A stretch of DNA of 13,484 nucleotides from Planctomycetota bacterium (GTDB lineage: Bacteria > Planctomycetota > UBA1135 > UBA2386). Position numbers and translations under genes: made by a program. The notes below the pieces were generated by a model that worked only from the letters and a program-made list of their open reading frames with translations, was not told the origin of the DNA and made no database searches. Of this stretch, positions 5,641 through 13,333 are shown one piece after another. Position 1 is the first letter of the stretch. Each line of letters begins with the position of its first letter. The stretch covers positions 1 to 13,484 of the forward strand of contig CANGSN010000037.1 in the NCBI GenBank assembly GCA_947455805.1, read 5' to 3'.

Positions 5641-7734
5641 TCAGCTGCCGTTGCTGGTCGCGGTGGGCAGGTGCATCGCCAGCGACCGCTGCAGCAACGA
5701 CGGAGCAACCGGCTTCGCCAGGTGGCCGTTGCAGCCCGCGGCGAGGCAGCGCTCGACGTCCTCCGTGCTCGTGTCCGCGGTCAGGGCGAGCACCGGGGTG
5801 AGCACGCCGCGTTCGCGCCACGTGCGAACGGTCTGGTAGCCGTCGATGCCCGGCATCTGCATGTCGAGCAGGATCAGGTCGAACGACTGCTGTTCGCTGA
5901 GGTGCAGCGCGACTTCGCCGCTGCTGGCCATCGTCACCTGGGCACCTGCGCGGTCGAGCAGGCGTCCGATCAGCAACTGGTGGTCGGGGCTGTCTTCGAC
6001 CAGCAGCACGCGGCCGCGGACCGGCGCGGCCGGTGTCGCGGACGGCTGCTCCGGCGGCGTGGAGCGTTCGCCGTCCTCCTCGAGCAGTTCCACTTCCCAG
6101 GCGGGGGCTGCGCGGTGCGGCAACTTCAGGTGCAGCTGGAAGCCGTTGTCGCCGACCGCCTGCAGACTCAGTTCGCCGCCGAGCACGAGCGCCAGCTGCG
6201 AACAGAACATCAAGCCGAGGCTGCGACCGTCTTCGGGCAGCGTGGCGTTGCGATGCAGCACGGAGATGTGCAGCTGGCCGTCACTGGCGGCGGCGGTGAC
6301 GTCGACGGTGCCGACGGTCGCATGCTGCGTCGCCAGGTGCAACAGACGGGCGACGAGCTGCCGCAGGCGCGACGGGTCGCCTTGGACCCAGCGCGGGAGG
6401 CTCGGCGACGCGTCGAGGCACAGGCGCAAGCCGCGCTCGGTCAAGGTCGGGGCGACGTCGTCGACGCATGCCTGCAGCAGCTGGCCTAGATCGAACGCAT
6501 CCTCGGCGAGGTCGATCGTGCCGCGCAGCAGAGTCTCGAAGTCGTCGAGGTCGGTCAGCGCCGTGCTGAGCTGGCGGCCGTACTCCTGCAGCGTGGAGAG
6601 TTGGCGACGACGTTCCTCCGGGTTGGCTTCCGGCGACAGCAGCCCGATCGCCGCCACCATGCTGGTGATCGGTGTGCGCAGGTCGCGGACGACGTCCCTC
6701 GCCGTGAGGCTGGAGGTCGGTGCCAGCTCGGTGGCTTCGGTGCGCGTCGTCTGCGGGTCGCGCTGCACGGTGGGCGAGGCCTCTTCCGTCGAAGCCGGCT
6801 CCGGCAGGCGGTTCGTCGGCGAGATCGAGCCGTTCGGCGAAGGCGACGCCGGTTGTGCCGCGGACGCCGCCACCGTGTCCCCGGTGGTGTTCGCGAGGTG
6901 GTTGGTCGGTGCCGCTTCGTGCGGCAAATCGGCTTCGCGGCCGTAGGCACGCATCAAGGCGGCGCCGAACAGGACGACGACGGCACCCATCACCAGCAGC
7001 GGATCGTCGATGCCGGCGAGTCGCGGGGTCGATCCCTGCAGCTGCGCCTGCGTGCGCAACAGGCACGTGAACGCGAACGCCGCCGAGGTCGCCGTCGCCA
7101 CGGCGAGCGTCGGCGCGTCGGCGGCGAGGCGGCGCAGCAGCAGCGGTGTTGCACCAAGGACCTGGGTGCTGGCGGCGATGCTGGCGCCGTGCGGAGCGAA
7201 TTGCAGCGAGGCGAGCCGGCCGAATGCCGTGCACAGCAGCAGGAAGCGGACGTCTCCGGGCACGCCGCGTGCGCGCAGGGCCAACCAGGTCAGCAGCACC
7301 ACCAGCGGTGCATCGACGACGCCGACAGCCAGAGCAGGCAACCCGATGTTCGTCTGGTTGGGCATGACGCCGTGCAGCCAGTGCAGCAGCGCCACCAGCA
7401 CCGCGCCGAACGTCGCCATGCGCAGCCCGCTGCGGGCCAGCACTCCCGCCAATCCGTGGGACGGGTTCGCGCCGGCGCCGGCGTACGCGAGGAAGGCAGT
7501 GATCGCGAGCGCCAGGGCCGCGAGCGGCATCGACGTTGCCGCATGCAGGGTGCCCGCATGCATCGTGTCGACTGCCTGCAGCAGCGACCCGACGATCAGT
7601 CCGAGTCCGATGGTCGCCGTGCCCGGCCGTTCGCCGCGGAGGCGGACCAACATGCCGCCGATGGTGCCGAATGCAGCGACTGCCGCGGCTTGACTCCAGA
7701 TTCCGAGCACGGTGTCGTCCATGAGCCTTGGCAT
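5641..7734 (-). CDS. Membrane-bound hybrid histidine-kinase-like protein (pseudokinase) with intact receiver domain
   Basis: The 697-residue protein starts at ATG 7734; ATG 7722 is also possible and neither has a clear ribosome binding site. Residues 10-265 hold about seven or eight hydrophobic segments (for example around 41-55, 70-88, 105-121, 131-153, 209-227, 246-262). A polar Ser/Thr/Pro-rich linker (270-342) follows. The dimerisation segment reads TARDVVRDLRTPITS: the phospho-accepting His is Arg350 (codon CGC at 6687-6685). The ATP-binding domain is worn too. The N-box Asn is Leu467 (RLLHLATQHA), and the G1 box DxGxG reads HRNAT at 494-498; LGL (506-508) and LGGEL remain. The receiver domain (573-690) is complete: Glu580/Asp581, phospho-acceptor Asp624 in LLDMQMP, Thr652 and Lys674. 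It probably cannot phosphorylate itself and may sense at the membrane, or receive phosphate from another kinase. mobA lies 111 bases upstream on the same strand. Confidence 0.88.
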   Translation of the reverse strand: MPRLMDDTVLGIWSQAAAVAAFGTIGGMLVRLRGERPGTATIGLGLIVGSLLQAVDTMHAGTLHAATSMPLAALALAITAFLAYAGAGANPSHGLAGVLARSGLRMATFGAVLVALLHWLHGVMPNQTNIGLPALAVGVVDAPLVVLLTWLALRARGVPGDVRFLLLCTAFGRLASLQFAPHGASIAASTQVLGATPLLLRRLAADAPTLAVATATSAAFAFTCLLRTQAQLQGSTPRLAGIDDPLLVMGAVVVLFGAALMRAYGREADLPHEAAPTNHLANTTGDTVAASAAQPASPSPNGSISPTNRLPEPASTEEASPTVQRDPQTTRTEATELAPTSSLTARDVVRDLRTPITSMVAAIGLLSPEANPEERRRQLSTLQEYGRQLSTALTDLDDFETLLRGTIDLAEDAFDLGQLLQACVDDVAPTLTERGLRLCLDASPSLPRWVQGDPSRLRQLVARLLHLATQHATVGTVDVTAAASDGQLHISVLHRNATLPEDGRSLGLMFCSQLALVLGGELSLQAVGDNGFQLHLKLPHRAAPAWEVELLEEDGERSTPPEQPSATPAAPVRGRVLLVEDSPDHQLLIGRLLDRAGAQVTMASSGEVALHLSEQQSFDLILLDMQMPGIDGYQTVRTWRERGVLTPVLALTADTSTEDVERCLAAGCNGHLAKPVAPSLLQRSLAMHLPTATSNGS

Positions 7735-7845
7735 CGGCTGGCGGAGACTCGTCTCCTGATGGGATCCACGCCTGGTCGTGGCCGTGCCGTTGCCGGTGTC
7801 ATCCCGTGGCGCGCCGGCGGCGCCGCGGGGCGGACGACACCGCGG

Positions 7846-8466
7846 TCATCCGTCGGCGAGCGCCGCGACGGCCCGTTCGTAGTCCGTCTGGGTGTTGAGG
7901 TTCCAGAGGCAGCGGCCGGAAGGGTCGAGGCTGGCGAGGGCCTCGCCGGCAAGGCGGCAGGTGGTCGCCGCCGCGGCCAGCGCGCGCGGCGAGCCGGCCC
8001 CGCGCTGCAGTAGTTCGTGCGCCGCCGCGCGCAGGCCTAGGCGATAGATCGCCGCCAGGGGCTCTTCCTGCCCGTCGCGGATCGGCAGGACGACATCGTG
8101 CCCTGCGAGGTGCGTCGTCAGCCCGCGCACGAACCCGGCGTCGAGGAACGGCAGGTCGCAGGCCGTCAGCAGCACCGCGTCGCCAGCGGCGAAGCCATGG
8201 ACTGTGGCGAGGTGGTCGAGTCCCTGGGTGAGGCCGGCGAGCGGGCCGGCGTCGCGCCGTTGGTCGACGAGCTTGCCCACCGCCGCGGGCAGCGGCGGTA
8301 GTTCCTGTTCGTGATCGCGCGCCAGCACCAGCACCGGTGCCGCGACCTCGAGCAACGTGCGGCCGATGCGGCCCAGCAGCGTCTCGCCACCGAACGGCAG
8401 CCACTCCTTCGGGCGGCCCATGCGCACGCTGCGCCCTCCTGCCAGAATCAGTGCGCCTAGCCGCAT
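7846..8466 (-). CDS. mobA: Molybdenum cofactor guanylyltransferase MobA
   Basis: The 206-residue protein is close to the usual MobA length. MobA joins GMP from GTP to molybdopterin-Mo in the cytoplasm to make the bis-MGD type cofactor used by many molybdoenzymes. The N-terminal nucleotide-binding loop is LILAGGRSVRMGRPKEWLPF (6-25). It is followed by GPLAGLTQGL (74-83), TACDLPFL (101-108, metal-binding Asp104), PLAAIYR and the C-terminal WNLNTQTDYERA, which matches the NxNTxxDL-type end of the family. The start ATG 8466 directly precedes RLGALILAGG. No other molybdenum cofactor genes are present in the window. It diverges from the DUF971 gene with a 62-bp gap and lies 111 bp upstream of the hybrid kinase-like gene. 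A CTP-using relative (MocA-type) is less likely but possible. Confidence 0.9.
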   Translation of the reverse strand: MRLGALILAGGRSVRMGRPKEWLPFGGETLLGRIGRTLLEVAAPVLVLARDHEQELPPLPAAVGKLVDQRRDAGPLAGLTQGLDHLATVHGFAAGDAVLLTACDLPFLDAGFVRGLTTHLAGHDVVLPIRDGQEEPLAAIYRLGLRAAAHELLQRGAGSPRALAAAATTCRLAGEALASLDPSGRCLWNLNTQTDYERAVAALADG

Positions 8467-8528
8467 GCGTCCGTTCTCCGGTTTCCGCGAGCGATGCGCA
8501 AGCGGCGGCGCTACGAGCTTGCCCGCCG

Positions 8529-8840
8529 ATGACGTCTCCGACCCCCAAGAAGGCCGATCTCGTCTCGCCGTTCACCTACCGCATCGAGTGGAAGGACGGC
8601 GCCGTCTCCGACTACAGGGCGCGCGACCTGCGCCTCGCCTGTCCGTGCGCCAGCTGTGTCGACGAGAGCACCGGGCGCCCGCTGCTCGACCCGCGGACGG
8701 TGCCGAACGACATCCTGCTGTTCGGGGCCGAACTGGTCGGTCGCTACGGGCTGTCGTTCTTCTGGAGCGATGGGCACAAGACCGGGATCTTCGCGTGGCC
8801 GGTGCTGCGCAAGCTCGCCGGCCTCGGGACGGGAGCATGA
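8529..8840 (+). CDS. DUF971 domain protein (gamma-butyrobetaine hydroxylase N-terminal-like)
   Basis: The small 103-residue protein starts at ATG 8529. It matches the stand-alone DUF971 family through DLRLACPCASCVDE (33-46), VGRYGLSFFWSDGH (70-83) and KTGIFAW (84-90). The CxCxxC cysteines (38, 40, 43) and His83 correspond to the zinc ligands known for the N-terminal domain of gamma-butyrobetaine hydroxylase. Here there is no oxygenase domain, so carnitine synthesis is not implied. Stand-alone DUF971 proteins occur widely in bacteria, often near iron-sulphur or ATPase genes, without an established role. The stop codon overlaps the start of the next gene as ATGA (8837-8840), so the two are probably translated together. 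Confidence 0.85.
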   Translation: MTSPTPKKADLVSPFTYRIEWKDGAVSDYRARDLRLACPCASCVDESTGRPLLDPRTVPNDILLFGAELVGRYGLSFFWSDGHKTGIFAWPVLRKLAGLGTGA

Positions 8841-9550
8841 AGAAGCCCGGTGCCGACTGGAGCAGCGTCGCCGCCCTGCATCGCCGCATCGCCGCGGCCT
8901 GCGACTGGCAGGCGCTCGGCGAGATCTACTTCCACTGGGGCGGCGAGCAGTTCTGGGCCGAGAAGGCGCCGCAGGTGGGCGAACTTGGCGAACGCCTCGC
9001 GCGCGCGCTGCTGCCGAAGGTCCGCGCCGCCGGCGCCTCGCTGTGGGTCGGCGCCGGTGTGGCCGAGCTGCCGGTGCTGCTGGCCGAGGTGATGCTGCGC
9101 GGGCGCGACGTGGTGGCGACGAACCTGCGCGAACGCGAGGTCGCAGTGCTCAACGCGGCGCTCGACAAGGTCGCGCCCGAGCTGCCGCTGCGCTACGTCG
9201 CTGGCGATGCGTGCGAAGTGGCCGCCGGGCGCCCGTTCGACCATCTCGGGTGCATCAGCGTGTTCACCGACCCCGAGACCTGGCCGGTGCTCAGCGACGT
9301 CGCCTACGGCCGGGTGCCGCCGGTGCAGGTCGACGTCGAGCGCTTCGTGGCCGAACGCGAACAGGCGCGCGCGCTGGCGCGCAAGCTGTTCGCGCGGCTC
9401 GCGCGGCCGGGGCTGGTGACGACGTCGGCCGAGGAGGTCGCGTGGTTCCTCGAATGTGCCGCTGCGGTCGGCGCCGACTACGAGGCCGACGAAGAGCTGA
9501 TCGACACGGCCGTCGTCGGCGATCCGGTGGGCTTCGTCGGCTTCCGGTGA
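8837..9550 (+). CDS. Unknown protein with a SAM-methyltransferase-like motif
   Basis: The 237-residue protein starts at ATG 8837, overlapping the DUF971 stop codon by four bases. I do not recognise a named family. Residues 69-84 (LWVGAGVAELPVLLAE) resemble motif I of Rossmann methyltransferases, and VVATNLREREVAVLNAAL (92-109) resembles the following acidic strand and helix, with Asn in place of the usual acidic residue. Later segments are YVAGDACEVAAGRPFDHL, SVFTDPETWPVLSDVAYGR and a helical region ARALARKLFARLARPGLVTT that recalls the final strand of such folds. The N-terminal WSSVAALHRRIAAACDWQALGEIYFHWGGEQFWAE is Trp-rich and distinctive in composition. The overlap with DUF971 suggests linked function, and the tRNA-modifying gene follows 67 bases downstream. 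Confidence 0.75.
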   Translation: MKKPGADWSSVAALHRRIAAACDWQALGEIYFHWGGEQFWAEKAPQVGELGERLARALLPKVRAAGASLWVGAGVAELPVLLAEVMLRGRDVVATNLREREVAVLNAALDKVAPELPLRYVAGDACEVAAGRPFDHLGCISVFTDPETWPVLSDVAYGRVPPVQVDVERFVAEREQARALARKLFARLARPGLVTTSAEEVAWFLECAAAVGADYEADEELIDTAVVGDPVGFVGFR

Positions 9551-9617
9551 GCGGTGCTCGCACCATCCATTCGCGGTGGCGGTGGAAAGCGCCTGCGATC
9601 GCCGCCAGGATGGGCCG

Positions 9618-10730
9618 ATGGACTTCCGTGGCCGCGTCTTCCTCGCCCCGCTGACCAAGGGCGGCAACCTGCCCTTCCGCCGTTTGTGCCTGGCACACGG
9701 GGCGGTGGTGACGATGGGCGAGATGGCCTACGGCTACCAGGTCGTGCGCCGCAGCAAGAGCGAGCTGGCCCTGCTGCGCAAGCATGCGGAGGAGACCTGT
9801 TTCGGCGCCCAGGTGGCGGCTTCGAAGGCCTCGGATGCGATCGCCGCCGGTCTCGCTGCGGTGGAGCGCGGCGCCTCCTGGGTCGATCTCAACTGCGGCT
9901 GCCCGATCCACGACATCGTGCGGCGCGGCATGGGGGCGACGATGCTGCAGCGCCCGGCGCACCTCGCCAAGCTCGTCGGCGAGATGGTGAAGGGCATCCC
10001 GGTGCCGGTCAGCGTCAAGATCCGGCTCGGCTGGACCGAGAGCGAACAGAACGCGTCGGAGGTCGCGCGGCTGGTCGAAGAGGCCGGGGCCGCGGCACTG
10101 ACGGTGCACGGGCGCACGCGCGAACAGCGCTACTCGCGCGCCGCCGACTGGGACTCGATCGCGCGCATCGCCGCCGAACGCACGATCCCGGTGATCGGCA
10201 ACGGCGATCTGCTGACCTGGTACGAGACGCACGAACGCTGGCAGAAGAGCGGTGTCGCTTCGGTGATGCTCGGCCGCGGCGCCTTGATCAAGCCGTGGCT
10301 GTTCCGCGAGATCGCCGAGAAGCAGGCGTGGGAACCGACGGCGAGCGAGCGGCTCGCGGTCTACTTCGATCTCGCGCGCAAGATGAAGGAGCACTTCCGC
10401 GACGACGAGAAGGGCAAGGAGCGGGCGATGCGCTTCCTGCCGTGGCACTTCGAGTTCTTCTGCCGCTACCGGCCGCTGTCGGCCGAACGCTACGTCGAGA
10501 GTTCGCGCCAGCATCCGCTGATGCAGACGCGATTCGAGGACGACGGCGGCGAGTTGTCGGTGTTGGAGCGTCTGCTGCGCGATTCGCGGCCCGAGCTGCA
10601 CCTGCGGCTCGCCGAGCTGTTGTGGTCGTCGCCCGACGCGGCGGCGGCGGAAGCGGCGGCGATCGGGTTGGCCGCGGAGATGCCGCCGGTGGCCGGCGAT
10701 GCCGGCGAAGTGGCGATCGCGCACGGATGA
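9618..10730 (+). CDS. dus: tRNA-dihydrouridine synthase, Dus3-like
   Basis: The 370-residue FMN enzyme reduces uridine to dihydrouridine in tRNA with NADPH. ATG 9618 has AGGA (9607-9610) seven bases upstream and begins MDFRGRVFLAPLTKGGNLPF, as expected for the family; an upstream ATG at 9576 gives an unlikely extension. Motifs are WVDLNCGCPI with catalytic Cys95, SVKIRLGW (Lys133), LTVHGRTREQRY (160-171), VIGNGDLL (191-198) and MLGRGALIKPWLF (216-228) for flavin phosphate binding. HGRTREQRY, ADW, ARG/GRGALIKPWLF and FFCRYRPL resemble, from memory, eukaryotic Dus3 more than bacterial DusA, DusB or DusC, whose HxR(T)xxQxY stretch and C-terminal helices differ. The C-terminal 60 residues are acidic and Ala-rich with no known motif. 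It is last in the plus-strand run and converges on the large membrane-protein gene. Confidence 0.88.
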   Translation: MDFRGRVFLAPLTKGGNLPFRRLCLAHGAVVTMGEMAYGYQVVRRSKSELALLRKHAEETCFGAQVAASKASDAIAAGLAAVERGASWVDLNCGCPIHDIVRRGMGATMLQRPAHLAKLVGEMVKGIPVPVSVKIRLGWTESEQNASEVARLVEEAGAAALTVHGRTREQRYSRAADWDSIARIAAERTIPVIGNGDLLTWYETHERWQKSGVASVMLGRGALIKPWLFREIAEKQAWEPTASERLAVYFDLARKMKEHFRDDEKGKERAMRFLPWHFEFFCRYRPLSAERYVESSRQHPLMQTRFEDDGGELSVLERLLRDSRPELHLRLAELLWSSPDAAAAEAAAIGLAAEMPPVAGDAGEVAIAHG

Positions 10731-10766
10731 CGCGTCTTCGTTCGGCCCTCGGGTGAGCGTCGGAAT

Positions 10767-10781
10767 CCCGTCGCCTACGGG
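10767..10781 (+). terminator. Short hairpin after the dus gene, possible terminator
   Basis: CCCGT (10767-10771) and ACGGG (10777-10781) form a 5-bp stem around CGCCT, followed by TTCTCC. It starts 37 bases after the dus stop codon. The stem is short and the T-run weak, so this is tentative. Confidence 0.3.
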
Positions 10782-10797
10782 TTCTCCCCGGCGGCGC

Positions 10798-10824
10798 CGC
10801 TCCTCGCCGCCTGGGCGAGGAGCG
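10798..10824. terminator. Strong 11-bp hairpin between convergent genes, likely two-way terminator
   Basis: CGCTCCTCGCC (10798-10808) is perfectly complementary to GGCGAGGAGCG (10814-10824), with a 5-base loop GCCTG. It lies in the 103-base gap between the stop codons of the dus gene (10730) and the 799-residue protein gene (10834, minus), closest to the latter. It has no U-run, so termination would rely on the stem alone or on other factors. Confidence 0.6.
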
Positions 10825-10833
10825 CTCCTGCGG

Positions 10834-13233
10834 TCACTTCTTCTCGCTGACGGTGATCTCGACCTCGGTCATCGAGGCGCTGTCGCGGACGAAGATCGTG
10901 CCGGACTTCTTGTCGGCGGGGATCTCCAGCGACACCTTCTTGGACTCCGGCACCGTCAGCTTCAGCTGCATCTTGGCGCCGGTTTCGTCGTAGGCCTCGA
11001 GCTCGTCGTCGTTCGAGCGGACCTCGATCGTGATCTTGTCGCCGGCGACGCCCGCGTCCTTGTCGGCGAGCAGGCTCGTCTCCTTGTAGGCCTGCAGCCA
11101 CGGATACTGCGGCAGCAGCTTGTGCAGCGTGTTCGTGGCGTAGAGCGCGTAGCCGATCACGCCGAGGATCACGAGCCACAGCAGGATCTTCGGCCACGGG
11201 CTCTTCTTCGGCGCGTACGGGTCGACCAGCGAACGCTCCGAGCCGGCCGGGATCTTCGGCAGTTCGGTCAGCGACCCGCCGAGCGGGATGTTGACCTTGG
11301 TCATCGTGTTCACCGCCCAGCCGTTGGCGTCCAGGATCGGGCCGAGGTTGCGCTGCCGCAGCTTCAGCCAGGCGATGAACATCGACGGGCCGGAGATGGC
11401 GAGGATGACGCCGAGGATGCCCAGCGGGATCCACGCGCCGAGGCCGAGGAACGACGTCAGCAGCGCGGTGAACACGCCGGTGATGCCGGTGACGGCGACG
11501 CCCAACGCGGCGATGGTGCCGACCTCGAACTTCGGCTTCGGCGGCGCCCCGCCCTTCACGGCCGCTTCGCCGGCCGCCTGGGCGCCCGCCGCCAGCTTCG
11601 CCGTCGCCGCCGAGTCGGCGTCGGCCGCCTTCTTGGCGATCGCCTCCTGGATGCCGCGCAGCACCTTCTTGTACGGCGACCAGAACGCCTGCCGGATGCT
11701 GATCGGGTTGCTGACGATCTTGGCGATCGTGGCGTCCCAGTCGCGGCCCTTGCGGTCGTAGAAGATGCCGTTGCGGCCTTCGAACAGGTTGTCGCTGTCG
11801 CCGGCGGTGAACGCACAGGCGACGTTCATCTTCTCGCCGCACGGCCGCGTGCAATCGACGTAGGCAAGGAAGGCGTTCGACATCGGCGCCATCTTCGCGT
11901 GCTTGCCGGCGTCGTTGACGTGGAACGTCATGTCGCAGGCGCGGCCGTCGAGGTAGAGCGTGCCGGCCTGGAAGATGGCGCCCCGGCGCGCGTAGAAGTC
12001 GGTGAAGCTGACGTAGTTGTTCAGCAGCCGCGCGAAGTCGCGGTGCAGGCGGCACAGCTTCTCGACGCGCGTCATGGCGTCGACCTCGACGCCGACCGCG
12101 AGGTCGTCGTCGATGGCCTTCTGCAGCGGCGCCTTCGCCCCGCTGGCGAGGATCTCACGCACACGCTCGCTGCCGAGTGCCTCGACGCTGGCGCCGGCCT
12201 TCTTCGCCAGCCACGCAGCATGGGAGTCGAGCTTCTGGCAGAGCGCCGACCAGTCGGCCTCGGTCAGCGCTTCCTTGTCCTTGCAGCACGCGGCGCGGAA
12301 CGCGGCGATCGGGCCGCTCCAGGCCGGGTTGACGCCCTTCGTCAGCGGCAGCGGCTTGTTCGCCTCGACGATCGCCAGCGGGAAATGCGCGACTTCGTTG
12401 GCGGTGATCGTCAGGTCCTTGGCGGCCGCGGCCATGTAGGCGTCCTGCTCGCGGTTGACCGCGGCCAGCGCGCGCGGGTCGAACGCGGCCAGGCGGCAGC
12501 GGCCGAAGTAGTCGTCGATCTTGGCGCGCACCGCGGCGAACGCGGCGTAGACGTTGCTCGTCGCATCGCCGAACGGCATGACGTTCTTGGCGTCGGCTTC
12601 GGCGAGCTTCTGCCAGGCGTCGAAGTCGGCGCAGGCGGTGAGGAACGCGTCGAGCTTGGCCTGGTCGTAGCCGACCTTGCCCGAGCGGTCCGGCAGGCCG
12701 CCGAGCGTGGCGACGATGTCGGCGGCGACGCCGCGCGCCTTCTCGTCGTCGACCGTGTCCGGCGGGACGACCCCGTCGGCGTTGCGCTTCGCCTTGGCGA
12801 ACACTTCCGCCGTCTTCTCGGCGTCGGCGACGGTGATGACGCTCGCTTCCTTGCCGAGGCTCTTCAGGATGTGCGTCGCCGAAGCGAGCAGGGCCTTGCC
12901 CTCGGCGGTGTCCTTGCGCAGGTTCGCCAGTGCCACACCGTCTTCGCCCTTCACCAGCGCGTCGGCGTCGAGCAGCACGTCGCGCAGCCATCGCACCGCG
13001 GCGATGATCTCCGGCGGCCGCACGTGCGCGTCGTTGTCGCTGTCCAGCAGCTCCAGCGTGCGGGAGTCGATCTCGAGGCCCTTCACCGGGCAGCTCAACG
13101 CGACCCAGAGCTTCTGGTCGAGTTGGTCGAGGTTGAGGATGTCGGCGCCCTTGTCGAGGCGGACCTGGTCGACGCCGCCGGCGCGGTAGAACGACCAACG
13201 GTGGGAACTGGTTTTGGCTGGTGCGGAGGACAT
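10834..13233 (-). CDS. Large membrane protein of unknown function with an N-terminal EF-hand
   Basis: The 799-residue protein starts at ATG 13233; an extension from 13305 is Ser/Pro-rich and looks non-coding. I recognise the layout as a conserved hypothetical family but know no function. Residues 61-75 hold an EF-hand-type loop DSDNDAHVRPPE, with Asp at positions 1, 3 and 5 and Glu at 12, suggesting calcium binding. A long soluble region (80-560) is mainly α-helical and contains YVSFTDFYARRGAIFQAGTL and a cysteine-bearing YVDCTRPCGEKMNVAC (458-473), then RDWDATIAKIVSNPISIRQA. An Ala/Gly/Pro linker (536-568) follows. Hydrophobic helices lie at about 571-592, 599-622 and 682-700, with the conserved-looking LDANGWAVNTMTKVNIPLGG (634-653) between them. 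A β-rich C-terminal domain of about 90 residues ends SMTEVEITVSEKK. There is no signal peptide, so the N-terminal domain is probably cytoplasmic and the last domain may face the periplasm. Confidence 0.85.
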   Translation of the reverse strand: MSSAPAKTSSHRWSFYRAGGVDQVRLDKGADILNLDQLDQKLWVALSCPVKGLEIDSRTLELLDSDNDAHVRPPEIIAAVRWLRDVLLDADALVKGEDGVALANLRKDTAEGKALLASATHILKSLGKEASVITVADAEKTAEVFAKAKRNADGVVPPDTVDDEKARGVAADIVATLGGLPDRSGKVGYDQAKLDAFLTACADFDAWQKLAEADAKNVMPFGDATSNVYAAFAAVRAKIDDYFGRCRLAAFDPRALAAVNREQDAYMAAAAKDLTITANEVAHFPLAIVEANKPLPLTKGVNPAWSGPIAAFRAACCKDKEALTEADWSALCQKLDSHAAWLAKKAGASVEALGSERVREILASGAKAPLQKAIDDDLAVGVEVDAMTRVEKLCRLHRDFARLLNNYVSFTDFYARRGAIFQAGTLYLDGRACDMTFHVNDAGKHAKMAPMSNAFLAYVDCTRPCGEKMNVACAFTAGDSDNLFEGRNGIFYDRKGRDWDATIAKIVSNPISIRQAFWSPYKKVLRGIQEAIAKKAADADSAATAKLAAGAQAAGEAAVKGGAPPKPKFEVGTIAALGVAVTGITGVFTALLTSFLGLGAWIPLGILGVILAISGPSMFIAWLKLRQRNLGPILDANGWAVNTMTKVNIPLGGSLTELPKIPAGSERSLVDPYAPKKSPWPKILLWLVILGVIGYALYATNTLHKLLPQYPWLQAYKETSLLADKDAGVAGDKITIEVRSNDDELEAYDETGAKMQLKLTVPESKKVSLEIPADKKSGTIFVRDSASMTEVEITVSEKK

Positions 13234-13333
13234 TGGCGAGAGCGGAGGTTTCTGGCGCTCCGAGTTGGGGGGCGAAGAGCTTGACGTCGCCCTGGTCCAG
13301 ATCAAGCCAGCGCCGGCCGCAGCCGCGGGCGTC

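Noticed and set aside
3558..5708. Minus-strand open frame of about 716 codons, and the plus-strand frame 4130-5839
   Set aside because: Both cross several well-supported genes in other frames and have low-complexity Arg/Pro/Ala-rich translations.
7735..7845. GC-rich inverted repeats between mobA and the kinase-like gene, including GGAGAC-TC-GTCTCC at 7743-7756
   Set aside because: The loop is only two bases and the other pairings are short and imperfect, so a terminator or operator cannot be supported.
6601..8013. Plus-strand frame of 470 codons opposite the hybrid kinase-like gene and mobA
   Set aside because: Gln/Arg-rich translation with no motifs. The minus strand encodes recognisable receiver and MobA domains.
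9291..10724. Minus-strand frame of 477 codons opposite the dus gene
   Set aside because: Arg/His/Asp-rich shadow of a strongly conserved Dus protein.
10699..13284. Plus-strand open frame of about 860 codons opposite the 799-residue membrane protein
   Set aside because: The product is a repetitive mix of Arg, Val, Leu, Asp and Gly without domain features. The minus strand has an EF-hand, membrane helices and normal composition.
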